Positions 46,601 to 53,920 of a stretch of 64,000 bases of DNA are shown piece by piece. The notes beneath the pieces are model-generated. The model ran no database searches and had not been told where the DNA came from. It was given only the letters and a program-made list of their open reading frames with translations. Position 1 is the first letter of the stretch. Each line of letters starts with the position of its first letter. The position numbers and the translations under genes are program-made. This DNA is from Nocardioides cavernae (GTDB lineage: Bacteria; Actinomycetota; Actinomycetes; Propionibacteriales; Nocardioidaceae): assembly GCF_013410035.1 (NCBI RefSeq), contig NZ_JACCBW010000006.1, positions 1-64,000 on the forward strand, in the 5' to 3' direction.

Positions 46601-47701
46601 GAGCGCCGTGTCGAGGGCGTGCAGCCACGCGTCGGCGAAGACCGAACCTGCCCATCCCCCGCTGCCAGCAGTCAGCACGGCCAGACCCACGACGACGGCG
46701 CACGCGAGGACCCGTCGCTGCCAGAGGTCGCGCTGCAGCAGGCCGGCCAGGCCGGCCGCGGCCACCAGGACGGTCGGCACCAGCAGCCATCGTGAGGAGG
46801 CCAGCTCGTACCCGCCCTCCCAGCCGATCGGACCGCCGCCGGGGAAGAACGCCACCCAGTGGCTCGTGCCGCGCAGCGAGGACAGCCACCCGGTGGCCCC
46901 CGCGGTGTTGTCGGCGGACTCGATGAAGTCGAGGAACGGTGGCGCGTACGAGCCGAGCAGCAGCAACGGCACGACCCACCACAGGCACGCCACGCCGACG
47001 AGGGCGCCCCAGGCGACGAGGTCGGTGGCACGCCGGAGCGCGGTCCGCCCGGACGCGAGGACGAGCAGCAGCGACGGCAGCACCATGCACGCCACGACGA
47101 GCGTCGCGTTCTGCCCGCCCATGAGCGGGACGGACGCTGCCGAGAGGACGAAGGCCACCCAGGCACGCCGCCTCCCCCGCAGGTAGAGCACCAGCGGCAG
47201 GACGGTCCACGGGAGCACGGCCGCGGGCAGCGTCTCGCCGCTCAACCCCCCGACCGTCGTCAGCACGCGGGGCGACAACATGTAGGTGAGGCCCGCCAGC
47301 ACGGTTCCCGCGGGGCCGACGCCGGGCCAGTGCGACGCGAGCCGGCGCGCACCCTCGTACGCGAGGAGCATCACCGCGGCGGACCAGAGGCGCTCCCACA
47401 CCCACGGCGGCACCGCGAGCGCCTCGCCGAGCACGAACACCGGGCCCATCGGGAAGAGGTAGCCCGAGGCCTGGTTCTGGAGCCCACCCAGTGCCCAGTC
47501 GGCGTTCCAGAGGTCGGTGCTGCGGGCCAGCAGGTCCACCGGGTTCAGCTGCAGGTCGAGCTTGGTGTCGAAGGTGGTCCGCCCCGGCTGCTGGAGGAGG
47601 TTCAGCAGCACGACCGCGGCGTGGACCACGGCGTGCACCAGCCAGGCCCGGCCCGTGCGCGCCGTGCGCACGTCGACCGCAGTGGCGGCGCTGTCGGACA
47701 T
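43649..47701 (-). CDS. AftD-like alpha-(1->3)-arabinofuranosyltransferase family protein 3
   Basis: A 1,350-residue paralogue of the protein at 33775. The motif-bearing loop FDTKLDLQLNPVDLL (Asp45) is present, then QNQASGYLFPMGPVF, LSPRVLTTVGGLSGETLP and SYAPPFLDFIES, all closely paralleling protein 1, so it should be an active GT-C enzyme using a polyprenyl-phosphate sugar donor on the outer face. Two discoidin-like modules and several C-terminal helices follow, ending in a membrane hairpin. The ATG at 47701 is used because GGGAGG lies 8 nt upstream; a TTG 30 bp earlier is the alternative. It shares a bidirectional promoter region with the methyltransferase at 47802 and is followed by AftD-like gene 2. 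Confidence 0.9.
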   Translation of the reverse strand: MSDSAATAVDVRTARTGRAWLVHAVVHAAVVLLNLLQQPGRTTFDTKLDLQLNPVDLLARSTDLWNADWALGGLQNQASGYLFPMGPVFVLGEALAVPPWVWERLWSAAVMLLAYEGARRLASHWPGVGPAGTVLAGLTYMLSPRVLTTVGGLSGETLPAAVLPWTVLPLVLYLRGRRRAWVAFVLSAASVPLMGGQNATLVVACMVLPSLLLVLASGRTALRRATDLVAWGALVGVACLWWVVPLLLLGSYAPPFLDFIESADNTAGATGWLSSLRGTSHWVAFFPGGGPIGWEGGYELASSRWLLVPTVLVAAAGLAGLLQRDLWQRRVLACAVVVGLAVLTAGSGGWAGSVFADAWLHALDTALAPLRNIHKFDPVVRLPLSLGVGAFVTTAVPQVWRRRAHGQRAASGTLPARGIALGLTTLTVLAAAAPAASGSLRTTGGFEDVPSSWRDAVAFLDRQPGTVRAIVLPGTGFAVQTWGRTIDEPIQVLGPPPWMARAQVTVAPAGTLRQLDAIEQAVSDPRRRQELGAALDAVGATHLVLRNDLDPSDTDAPDPALVRASLATVPGARVVSAFGRTTDGRRAVEVFELRHDDEPRVEVQDWEGRSLVDGAPESVPDLRRSGLVGDDEAVVLATGDEQPDVVTDSLRRVEKSFGRIHDSRSGVMTATEPYRVARLQHDHADAAMPTGRTTAAYDGAAEIRASSSGGYADILGAVRPEEHPWSAFDHSIYTAWTSARLARPEGQWIEASFDAPTRIGEVSLTFDTFSGAAVTSVRITTDTRSVVAEVESDGTVPAVDVDDDAATTLRVTVLGVGPRTGQVRLSDVRIAGHDITRSLVLPGRVAADTSVLLSSEAPRRACVVGTDDEVVGCRLAWQVETSETPGFDRTVTVTEDGEWRLSGRAFATHGPAVDRLFAPLSDDLVTVAATSTYGGDPAVTAAAALDGRRGTGWTSAPGDPGAALQLVWGPRRKITSVRAIGSPDLPGDLPDYVVVDGGPGTGDPQLVATSGPQTGVMRAVRTDQLRVTAYGAAGLDGVGVAELDVAGIEDLTHTPDLDAPSGTACGFGPTVEVGDRVVQTRLAGTLRDVRSGADLQVVPCGRRSVELPAGTHRVRVTNPDGFATTSLALTPSSRADAGTRVRPPVRAWSATHREVDVAVTNDSVLSLAESFNSGWTARVGEEELTPVVLDGWRQGYVVPAGTDGVVELDYAPQGPFEVSLVAGLGAAAALLLLALVLLVRGVGTTSPARRPPAAPPRPTGAVAVRWRHAARGVGAVALAAISVPLAAGALVGWLTRHASDLQVWAAGTAALAFSAVVALSASAVVVPPVGSDVVVALVVGVVCGRVLARP

Positions 47702-47740
47702 CGCGCCTGCCTCCCAGGTCGTCACGGTCAAGAGCGCCGC

Positions 47741-47750
47741 AGTCTATATT
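47741..47750. promoter_or_regulatory. Overlapping divergent -10 elements
   Basis: Plus-strand TATATT (47745-47750) and minus-strand TAGACT (47746-47741) share the TA at 47745-47746. The pair is framed by CCGCAG (47737-47742) and CTGCGG (47751-47756). It would drive the methyltransferase at 47802 and the AftD-like gene at 47701. Confidence 0.55.
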
Positions 47751-47801
47751 CTGCGGCGGTACTCTCGGCCTCCCTGGCCGTCCGGCGTCAAGGAAGTCCG
47801 C

Positions 47802-48521
47802 ATGAGCGAGCGCTCCACCACAGGGTTCGAGTCAGCCTGGGACCTCGCGTCGACGATCCCGGGCTGGCTGACCGAGGACCAGGCGCGGCTGCTCTTCGAC
47901 AGCGCGCAGGACCTCCCGGACGCGCCGGTGCTCCTCGAGATCGGCAGCCACCAGGGCAAGTCCACGATCGTGCTGGCCACGGCCGCGCACGCCCGGGGCG
48001 GTCGCGTCGTCGCCATCGACCCGTTCGTCGAGGGACGCCTCTTCGGCGGCGCCTCGACCCGGTCGAAGTTCGAGCGCAACGTCGAGACGGCGGGGCTGGC
48101 GGGCACGATCGAGCTCGTCGCCGACTACAGCACCCGCGCGCGGCCCGCCTGGGACCGGCCGATCGACTACCTCTACATCGACGGCAAGCACGACTACTGG
48201 ACGCTCAGCGACGACCTCAAGTGGGCGGCGCACCTGCCGGAGGGCGCGCCGATCCTCGTGCACGACTGCTACTCCTCGGTCGGGGTCACCCTGGGGGTGC
48301 TCGCCCACGTGCTCCCCTCCCGCAACATCAGCTACGAGCGCCGCGCGGGCTCGCTGGCGCTCTTCCGGGTGGGCCGACCTTCGGCCCGCGACCGTGCCCG
48401 CATCGTGCGCGAGGTGCCCTGGTGGCTGCGCAACGTGGCGGTCAAGGTGCTCCTCAGGCTGCGGCTGCGCGCAGTGGCCGCGCGGGTGTTCGGCCACGAG
48501 GGCCCCTACGACCCGTTCTGA
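47802..48521 (+). CDS. SAM-dependent methyltransferase, Methyltransf_24-like
   Basis: A 239-residue methyltransferase of the cephalosporin-hydroxylase/Methyltransf_24 type. Motif I is VLLEIGSHQGKSTIVLA (about 43-59), then VVAIDPF, a YLYIDGKHDYWTLSDDL segment with the metal-binding type acidic/His residues, and ILVHDCYSSVGV. Members commonly methylate sugar hydroxyls or related small molecules and occur in surface-polysaccharide clusters. AAGGAA lies about 6 nt before the ATG, and the leader is about 45 nt, so it is one of the few genes here with a conventional ribosome binding site. A basic amphipathic helix at the C-terminus (WWLRNVAVKVLLRLRLR) suggests membrane association. Confidence 0.85.
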   Translation: MSERSTTGFESAWDLASTIPGWLTEDQARLLFDSAQDLPDAPVLLEIGSHQGKSTIVLATAAHARGGRVVAIDPFVEGRLFGGASTRSKFERNVETAGLAGTIELVADYSTRARPAWDRPIDYLYIDGKHDYWTLSDDLKWAAHLPEGAPILVHDCYSSVGVTLGVLAHVLPSRNISYERRAGSLALFRVGRPSARDRARIVREVPWWLRNVAVKVLLRLRLRAVAARVFGHEGPYDPF

Positions 48522-49342
48522 CCACCGGTCTGCCCGAGGCGGTAGATCCTCCGCTCCAGCACCTCGGCGGGGTCGGTCACGAGCTCCGCCTTGACGACGT
48601 CCCCGAGCAGGATGCGCCGGTCCCTCCGACGGTGGCGGGTGCGCCAGGTGAGGCCGGCCGTGACCGCCTGCACGGCGGTGGCCTCCCACCCGCGCTGGTG
48701 GCCGGGCGCACGCATCGCCTGCTCGAAGAAGTCCGCGTCGAGCACCCCCTCGGTCCGCAGCCGCACCTCCCCGGTCCAGTGGTACTGCACGACGCGGTGC
48801 TCGAAGCGGCTGTTGAGCACGGCGTCCAGCGCGTCGCGCACCCCAGCGCGCTCGATGTAGCGGTGGATCTCGGCGTCGAACCACGGGGCGTCCTTGGCGG
48901 TCATCACGAGGGTCGCGCCGCCGTCGTCGTCGCCGTCCTCCATGCGACACCACCAGACGTGGCTGGGGAAGTCCACGATCTTCGCGCTCGCCGCCTCGGG
49001 CACCTCGATGTAGCCCGCCCGGGCCACCCGGGTGAGCTCGGCTGCCACGGCGGCGGGGTCGCGCACGTGCTCGAGCAGGTTGCTGCAGATGGCGTAGTCG
49101 AACGCGCCGTCGCGGAACGGCATGTCGGCGGCGTCCGCGTCGAACAGCGGCCGGCTCACCCGGGCGGAGGCGTGCCCCGAGCGCTGGGCGGCGTGCTCGG
49201 CACCGGTGTAGCGGTCGAGCAGCACGTCCGCGCGCCAGGACGGCTTGTCCCCGCTCCCGACGTCCAGCACGAGGGCGTCGTCGTCGACGGGTACGGCGAT
49301 CCGGCGCTGGTGGAACACCCGGAGCGCTTCGAGGCTGGCCAT
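48506..49342 (-). CDS. Class I SAM-dependent methyltransferase
   Basis: A 278-residue methyltransferase. LVLDVGSGDKPSWRADVLLD (about 25-44) is motif I and its extension, followed by DADAADMPFRDGAFDYAICSNLLEHVRDP (motif IV) and ARAGYIEVPE. The GDKP variant of motif I is typical of methyltransferases encoded with glycan clusters. A WWCRMEDGDDDG segment and a basic C-terminal region follow. The ATG at 49342 has CATACT 7 nt upstream. The gene is divergent from the GT4 gene, with 51 bp between start codons, and overlaps the convergent methyltransferase at 47802 by 16 bp. Substrate unknown. Confidence 0.87.
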   Translation of the reverse strand: MASLEALRVFHQRRIAVPVDDDALVLDVGSGDKPSWRADVLLDRYTGAEHAAQRSGHASARVSRPLFDADAADMPFRDGAFDYAICSNLLEHVRDPAAVAAELTRVARAGYIEVPEAASAKIVDFPSHVWWCRMEDGDDDGGATLVMTAKDAPWFDAEIHRYIERAGVRDALDAVLNSRFEHRVVQYHWTGEVRLRTEGVLDADFFEQAMRAPGHQRGWEATAVQAVTAGLTWRTRHRRRDRRILLGDVVKAELVTDPAEVLERRIYRLGQTGGQNGS

Positions 49343-49380
49343 GGGGCTGGAGTATGCAGGACGCGAACTGAACCGGCGGG

Positions 49381-49386
49381 TAACAT
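49381..49386 (+). promoter_or_regulatory. -10 hexamer, leaderless GT4 gene
   Basis: TAACAT, 7 nt before ATG 49394. It contains the competing ATG at 49385, which therefore cannot be the start if this -10 is used. Confidence 0.5.
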
Positions 49387-49393
49387 GCCGCCC

Positions 49394-50557
49394 ATGCAGG
49401 GAGCTGACCCCGCGTCCCTCGCCGGGCGACACGTCGTGTTCTTCAACTGGCGCGACACCCAGAACCCCGAGGGTGGGGGGTCGGAGCGCTACGTCGAGGC
49501 GATGGCACGCGGGCTCGTCGAGCACGGCGCGCGGGCCACGATCTTCTGCGCCGCGCACGACCACGCCCCCGCGGACGAGGTCGTCGACGGCGTGCGCTAC
49601 GTCCGCCGGGGCGACCACCTCGCGATCTACGTCCTGGGTGCCCTCCACCTGCTGCTGCGTCGCTTCGGCACGGTGGACCTCGTGGTCGACGTGCAGAACG
49701 GCCTCCCCTTCTTCACCCGGTTCGCCACCCGCGCTCCCGTGGTCGTCCTCGTGCACCACGTGCACCGTGAGCAGTGGCCCGTGGTGTTCCCCGGCCTGCT
49801 CGGCCGGGTCGGCTGGTGGATCGAGCGGGTCGCGGCGCCCCGCATCTACCGTCGTTCGCAGTACGTCGCCGTCTCCCGCGCCACCCGCGCCGAGCTCATC
49901 GCGCTCGGGGTGGAGCGCGAGCGGATCGCGGTCGTCCACAACGGCACGGCCCCCGCGCCCGCCCTCGACGTACGGCGAAGCCCGACGCCCGTGCTGTGCG
50001 TGCTCGGGCGGCTGGTCCCCCACAAGCAGGTCGAGCACGCCATCGACGCCATCGCCGCCGTCCGCGAGGACCACCCCGAGGCACGCCTGGTGGTGGTCGG
50101 CAACGGCTGGTGGGAGCAGGAGCTGCGCGACCACGTCGAGGCACGGGGTCTCGGCGAGGCCGTGACCTTCACCGGTCACGTCAGCGAGCACGAGAAGCAC
50201 ACGATCCTCGCCGCGTCCTGGCTGATGCTGCTCCCCTCCCTCAAGGAGGGCTGGGGCATCGTCATCGGCGAGGCGGGCAGCCACGGCGTGCCCACCGTCG
50301 CCTACGCGTCGGCAGGAGGCACCCGCGAGTCGATCGCCGACGGCACCTCCGGCCTGCTGGTCGACTCGCGCGAGGACCTGATCGCGACCGCGCGGCGCCT
50401 CGTCGGCGACGACGCCGAGCGCCGGCGCCTGGGCAAGGGGGCCAGGGAGTTGTCGCACACCTTCTCGTGGGCGCACTCGCAGGAGTCGTTCGCCCACGTG
50501 CTCGCCGATGCGATCGCCGGGCGGCACACGTCCGTCGTCGACCCCGAGGGCTCCTGA
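49394..50557 (+). CDS. Glycosyltransferase family 4 (Rv0225-like)
   Basis: A 387-residue GT-B retaining glycosyltransferase that transfers a nucleotide-activated sugar in the cytoplasm. The N-terminal domain begins HVVFFNWRDTQNPEGGGSERYV (glycine-rich acceptor loop). The C-terminal domain carries LCVLGRLVPHKQVEHAIDAI and the donor-binding EX7E motif in EGWGIVIGEAGSHGVPTVAY (about 284-303). Length and motifs are complete. Its position next to the AftD-like genes, the flippase and the DUF2613 peptide suggests it builds the repeat unit or primer glycan that these later modify; this matches the Rv0225 context. ATG 49394 is chosen by the upstream -10. A hairpin follows the stop. Confidence 0.92.
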   Translation: MQGADPASLAGRHVVFFNWRDTQNPEGGGSERYVEAMARGLVEHGARATIFCAAHDHAPADEVVDGVRYVRRGDHLAIYVLGALHLLLRRFGTVDLVVDVQNGLPFFTRFATRAPVVVLVHHVHREQWPVVFPGLLGRVGWWIERVAAPRIYRRSQYVAVSRATRAELIALGVERERIAVVHNGTAPAPALDVRRSPTPVLCVLGRLVPHKQVEHAIDAIAAVREDHPEARLVVVGNGWWEQELRDHVEARGLGEAVTFTGHVSEHEKHTILAASWLMLLPSLKEGWGIVIGEAGSHGVPTVAYASAGGTRESIADGTSGLLVDSREDLIATARRLVGDDAERRRLGKGARELSHTFSWAHSQESFAHVLADAIAGRHTSVVDPEGS

Positions 50558-50561
50558 GACG

Positions 50562-50592
50562 ACGAAGGCCGGGCGATGCCCGGCCTGGTCGT
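50562..50592. terminator. Hairpin between GT4 gene and DUF2613 gene
   Basis: AGGCCGGGC (50566-50574) and GCCCGGCCT (50578-50586) pair perfectly around a 3-nt loop, with additional ACGA/TCGT pairing outside a 2-nt bulge. It serves convergent genes ending at 50557 and 50619. Confidence 0.7.
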
Positions 50593-50618
50593 GACGTCGG
50601 CGAGCCGACGGGTGGGAG

Positions 50619-50774
50619 CTACTCCGCGGTGCCCTGGTTGGTGCCGTAGTCCATGACGGACTGGTCGGGCTGCGCAGGGGCGCTGCTGACAGTGCTCACG
50701 ACACCCACCGTGGTGAGGACAGCGAGTACGACACCGACGAAGATCGCCGCGATGCCACCGATCATTCCCTGCAC
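50619..50774 (-). CDS. DUF2613 family small membrane protein
   Basis: A 51-residue peptide: one membrane helix (MIGGIAAIFVGVVLAVLTTVGVVSTV) and a short polar tail with the SVMDYGTNQ segment, resembling the DUF2613 family. A DUF2613-type peptide, Rv0236A, lies beside aftD (Rv0236c) in M. tuberculosis, so its presence in this cluster supports the assignment. The GTG at 50774 is preferred because GGGAG lies 6 nt upstream; ATG 50765 would give 48 residues. TACGGT further upstream is a candidate -10. Function unknown; it may be a small subunit of the glycan assembly complex. Confidence 0.75.
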   Translation of the reverse strand: MQGMIGGIAAIFVGVVLAVLTTVGVVSTVSSAPAQPDQSVMDYGTNQGTAE

Positions 50775-50817
50775 GTGATGCTCCCGTTCGCTAGACCGAG
50801 AGCACCGTAGCACCAGT

Positions 50818-52626
50818 TCAGGCCCGGCGGCGCATTTGTCGACTCGTGTTCCACCCGACCCGCAGGCGGTCGACGAGCGCCGCCCCGAGAGTGCCGGCAG
50901 CGAGCAGCCAGGCGAGCGCGAGGGCGGCCCGCTGCGGTCCCGACAGCCGACCGGTGACGACCGCACCGCCGTCCGGAGGACCGACCTCCCAGAGCGTCAG
51001 CCGCTGACCCGCGTGGATCCGACGCGCGTCGCCGAGGTCGACGCCGATGCCGTACGCCGAGCCGTCCACCCCCTGCGCGACCAATGCGTCCGCGGCCTCC
51101 TCGTCGAGCACGACCCACCCCACGCCCTCGGCCGCCAGGGCGTCCTCGAGGGCAGGCCCGTCCAGCGTGTCGAGCTCGCGACCGACACGGGCGGCGCGCG
51201 GGTCCTCCCCCGCGATCTCCCGTCCCGAGACGACGAGGGTGTCGCTGGAGAGGTAGTCGACCGGGAAGTACCTGCCCAGCGGGTCGAGCGTGCGCCGGTC
51301 GTCGTTCCACGAGGGCCGGCGGTAGGACGTGAACGGAAGCGTCAGCAGGTCGCCGCCGTGACCGTCCTCGCGGCTGGCGACCAGGGCGCGGCGCGCTGCG
51401 GCGTACTCCTCGGGGAAGTCGACCGCGTCCAGCCGCCCGGAGAGAGCGGGAGCGGCGTCGGGCATGAGGGCCAGTGGGCTCACCGCCAGGGCGGTCCCGG
51501 CCGCGAGGGCGAGCGCGCGCACCGGGACGGCCCGTACGAGGCGCGCCACGCCGAGCCCGAAGAGCACCGCCTGCACCGGGGCGAGGAGGGCGAGGAACCG
51601 CGTCCCGTCGCGGACGAGGCCGGCCCCGGGCACGTGCGCGACGAGCCAGCCCACGAGACCGCCCGCCACGACACCCGCCACCGCGACGACGAACCCGATG
51701 CCCGCCACGACACCCAGCGCCAGGCGGTCGGAGCGGCGGCCGAGGGACAGCCACGACCGCAGACCGAGTGCGCACGTCACCAGGACCAGCGCGAGCGACG
51801 CGAGCGCGACCCCCGTCGTGCGGGACGTGGGCACGACGTCGGCGTTCCAGATGCCGCCGAGGCCGAGGGCCGCCGCCCACGGCGGCAGCACCCCCTCCCC
51901 GTGGGCGGCGAACAGCGCGACGGCTGCGGGGTCGCTGACCGCCGCGGACCCGTGGAGCAGCCCGGCGGCGACCCACGGTGCGTTCAGGCCCACGACCGCC
52001 AGAGCCGTCCACGCTGTCGCTCGCGAGGCCGGTCGACCCGCGCAGACGACGCTCGTCACCGCGAGCAGGCCCGCGACCAGTCCACCGACCGGGCTGAGGC
52101 TGGCGAACGCCAGCCACAGCACCAGCGGGGCCAGCGCCCGGCGATCACCCGGCAGCCGGCGAGCGCTGAGGTGGATCCACGGGAGCGCCGCGTACGTCAT
52201 CAGGAGCGGCCAGTGACCGATGCCGAGGCGCTCGACCACGAACGGGTTCCAGAGGTACAGCGTCGAGGCCGCGAACGACGCGACGAGCGACGGGCCGGGC
52301 ACGAGCCGCCACGCGCCGGTCCCGGCGAGGACCAGCGTGCCGAGCAGGAGCAGCTTCTGGAGCAGGCCACCGGGGACGACCTCGTCCGCGAGGGCGACGA
52401 CCAGGTCCGAGGGGACCGCGCGCGGCAGGCTCGAGCCCAGGCCGAGGAAGTCTCCGCGCATCGCGAGGTCCGGGACCCAGACCATGTCGTAGGTGAGCAC
52501 GTAGCCCGGCCCCAGGGCGCCGCCGAGCAGGAGCACGGCGAGGAGTGCGGACCAGGCCACCGGCCACAGCCGGTGGCCGAGCCGGGGACGGGCCTGCGCG
52601 CCCTCGTCGCCGACCCGTTCTCCCAC
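50818..52626 (-). CDS. Large polytopic membrane protein, GT-C-like (Rv0226c-like)
   Basis: A 602-residue protein with about a dozen membrane helices followed by an extracytoplasmic C-terminal part and a final helix. The first loop contains YDMVWVPDLAMRGDFLGLGSSLPRAVPSDLV, an acidic loop in the place where GT-C enzymes carry their catalytic aspartate; the later LYLWNPFVVERLGIGHWPLL and FPEEYAAARRAL segments fit the same class. The most similar context is Rv0226c of M. tuberculosis. It may transfer a sugar from a polyprenyl carrier. The GTG at 52626 is supported by TAAGGT 8 nt upstream, part of a shared promoter with the flippase gene. The activity is inferred. Confidence 0.8.
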   Translation of the reverse strand: MGERVGDEGAQARPRLGHRLWPVAWSALLAVLLLGGALGPGYVLTYDMVWVPDLAMRGDFLGLGSSLPRAVPSDLVVALADEVVPGGLLQKLLLLGTLVLAGTGAWRLVPGPSLVASFAASTLYLWNPFVVERLGIGHWPLLMTYAALPWIHLSARRLPGDRRALAPLVLWLAFASLSPVGGLVAGLLAVTSVVCAGRPASRATAWTALAVVGLNAPWVAAGLLHGSAAVSDPAAVALFAAHGEGVLPPWAAALGLGGIWNADVVPTSRTTGVALASLALVLVTCALGLRSWLSLGRRSDRLALGVVAGIGFVVAVAGVVAGGLVGWLVAHVPGAGLVRDGTRFLALLAPVQAVLFGLGVARLVRAVPVRALALAAGTALAVSPLALMPDAAPALSGRLDAVDFPEEYAAARRALVASREDGHGGDLLTLPFTSYRRPSWNDDRRTLDPLGRYFPVDYLSSDTLVVSGREIAGEDPRAARVGRELDTLDGPALEDALAAEGVGWVVLDEEAADALVAQGVDGSAYGIGVDLGDARRIHAGQRLTLWEVGPPDGGAVVTGRLSGPQRAALALAWLLAAGTLGAALVDRLRVGWNTSRQMRRRA

Positions 52627-52634
52627 GACACGAC

Positions 52635-52644
52635 ACCTTAGGGT
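52635..52644. promoter_or_regulatory. Bidirectional leaderless promoter
   Basis: Plus-strand TAGGGT (52639-52644) and minus-strand TAAGGT (52640-52635) share the TA at 52639-52640, within the inverted repeat ACACC...GGTGT. Spacing is 7 nt to ATG 52652 and 8 nt to GTG 52626; the start codons are only 25 bp apart. Confidence 0.65.
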
Positions 52645-52651
52645 GTCGCGC

Positions 52652-53920
52652 ATGCCCATCCGCGCGCGCGACCGGTCACCCGACGCCGCGCGCGCACCGG
52701 GCCGGGGGGCGTCGCTCCTCACCGGCAGCGGGCAGATCGCCGTCGCGATGATGCTGATGAACGTCGCGACCTACGGCTTCACCATCACGACCGCGCGGGT
52801 CATCGGACCGGTGCCCTACGGTGCCTTCTTCGCGCTGATGAACCTCGTGCTGATCGTCAGCGTCGTCATGCTCGGGCTGCAGGCGACCGCGGCGCGCCGG
52901 ATCAGCGCCGACCCGGCACACGTCGGACAGATCGAGCGCGAGATCCTGCGGGTCTCGCTGCGCGCCGCACTCCTGCTGGGAGGCGTGCTGCTCCTCGCCG
53001 CCCCGCTCGTCGACCGGCTCCTCGACCTGGACAGCCTCACCACCGCGGGCCTGGCCGCCCTCGCCGTGGTGCCGATGACCATGACCGGCGCGCAGATGGG
53101 CATCCTCCAGGGCGAGCGGCGCTGGCGCGAGCTCGCCGTCATGTACGTCCTCGCCGGGGTGCCCCGGTTGCTCATCGGGCTGGCGCTGATCCTCTGGCAG
53201 CCCACGGAGGTGATGGCGTTCCTGGGCGTCACCCTGGGCTACTACGTCCCGTTCCTCTACGGGCTCACGGTGCTGCGCCACCCGCGCGAGTCGGGCGCGA
53301 GCCACGAACGGCACGGCTTCTGGCCCATCATCAAGGAGTCGGTGGTCAACTCACAGGCGCTGTTCGCCTACTTCGCCCTCACCAACATCGACATGCTGGT
53401 GGGCCGCTCGATCCTCGACTCCCACGACTCGGGGCTCTACGCCGCCGGCCTCATCGTCTCGCGGGCGGTGATGTTCCTGCCGCAGTTCGTCGTCGTCATC
53501 GCGTTCCCGTCGATGTCGACGAGCCTCAACCCGGCCCGTGCCCTCGTCGGCAGCATGGCCATCGTCGGAGGGCTCGGGGGTGCCTGTGTGCTGGGCACCG
53601 CGCTGCTGCCGGACGTCGTGCTGGTCTTCGCCGGCGGGCGGGAGTACGACGAGGTGACCGGGCTGCTGTGGGTGTTCGCGCTGCTGGGGACCTGCATGGC
53701 GATCCTGCAGCTGCTCGTCTACTCGGTCCTCGCGCGCCAGGGCGCGTTGTCGATGGCGCTGGTCTGGGTCGGCCTGCTCGTGGTCGTCGGAGTCGCCTCG
53801 ACCACGGTGTCCACCGTCACCGGCCTGCTGTCCGTCGTGCTGACGGTCGAGCTGGTGCTGCTGGTGGTCCTGCTCGCGATCAGCGTGGTCAAGCTGCGCC
53901 AGCGCTCCGCCGCTCAGTGA
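52652..53920 (+). CDS. Oligosaccharide flippase family protein (Wzx/MurJ-like)
   Basis: A 422-residue polytopic membrane protein of the MOP flippase superfamily with about 12-13 helices. It begins GSGQIAVAMMLMNVATYGFTITTARVIGPVPYGAFFALMNL, the usual first helix pair, and lacks soluble domains. It should move lipid-linked oligosaccharides across the membrane, here probably the product of the GT4 and associated enzymes. The ATG at 52652 is chosen over the GTG 9 bp upstream because the latter lies inside the -10 hexamer. It shares a bidirectional promoter with the GT-C-like gene and overlaps the end of polA by 7 bp (convergent). Confidence 0.9.
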   Translation: MPIRARDRSPDAARAPGRGASLLTGSGQIAVAMMLMNVATYGFTITTARVIGPVPYGAFFALMNLVLIVSVVMLGLQATAARRISADPAHVGQIEREILRVSLRAALLLGGVLLLAAPLVDRLLDLDSLTTAGLAALAVVPMTMTGAQMGILQGERRWRELAVMYVLAGVPRLLIGLALILWQPTEVMAFLGVTLGYYVPFLYGLTVLRHPRESGASHERHGFWPIIKESVVNSQALFAYFALTNIDMLVGRSILDSHDSGLYAAGLIVSRAVMFLPQFVVVIAFPSMSTSLNPARALVGSMAIVGGLGGACVLGTALLPDVVLVFAGGREYDEVTGLLWVFALLGTCMAILQLLVYSVLARQGALSMALVWVGLLVVVGVASTTVSTVTGLLSVVLTVELVLLVVLLAISVVKLRQRSAAQ

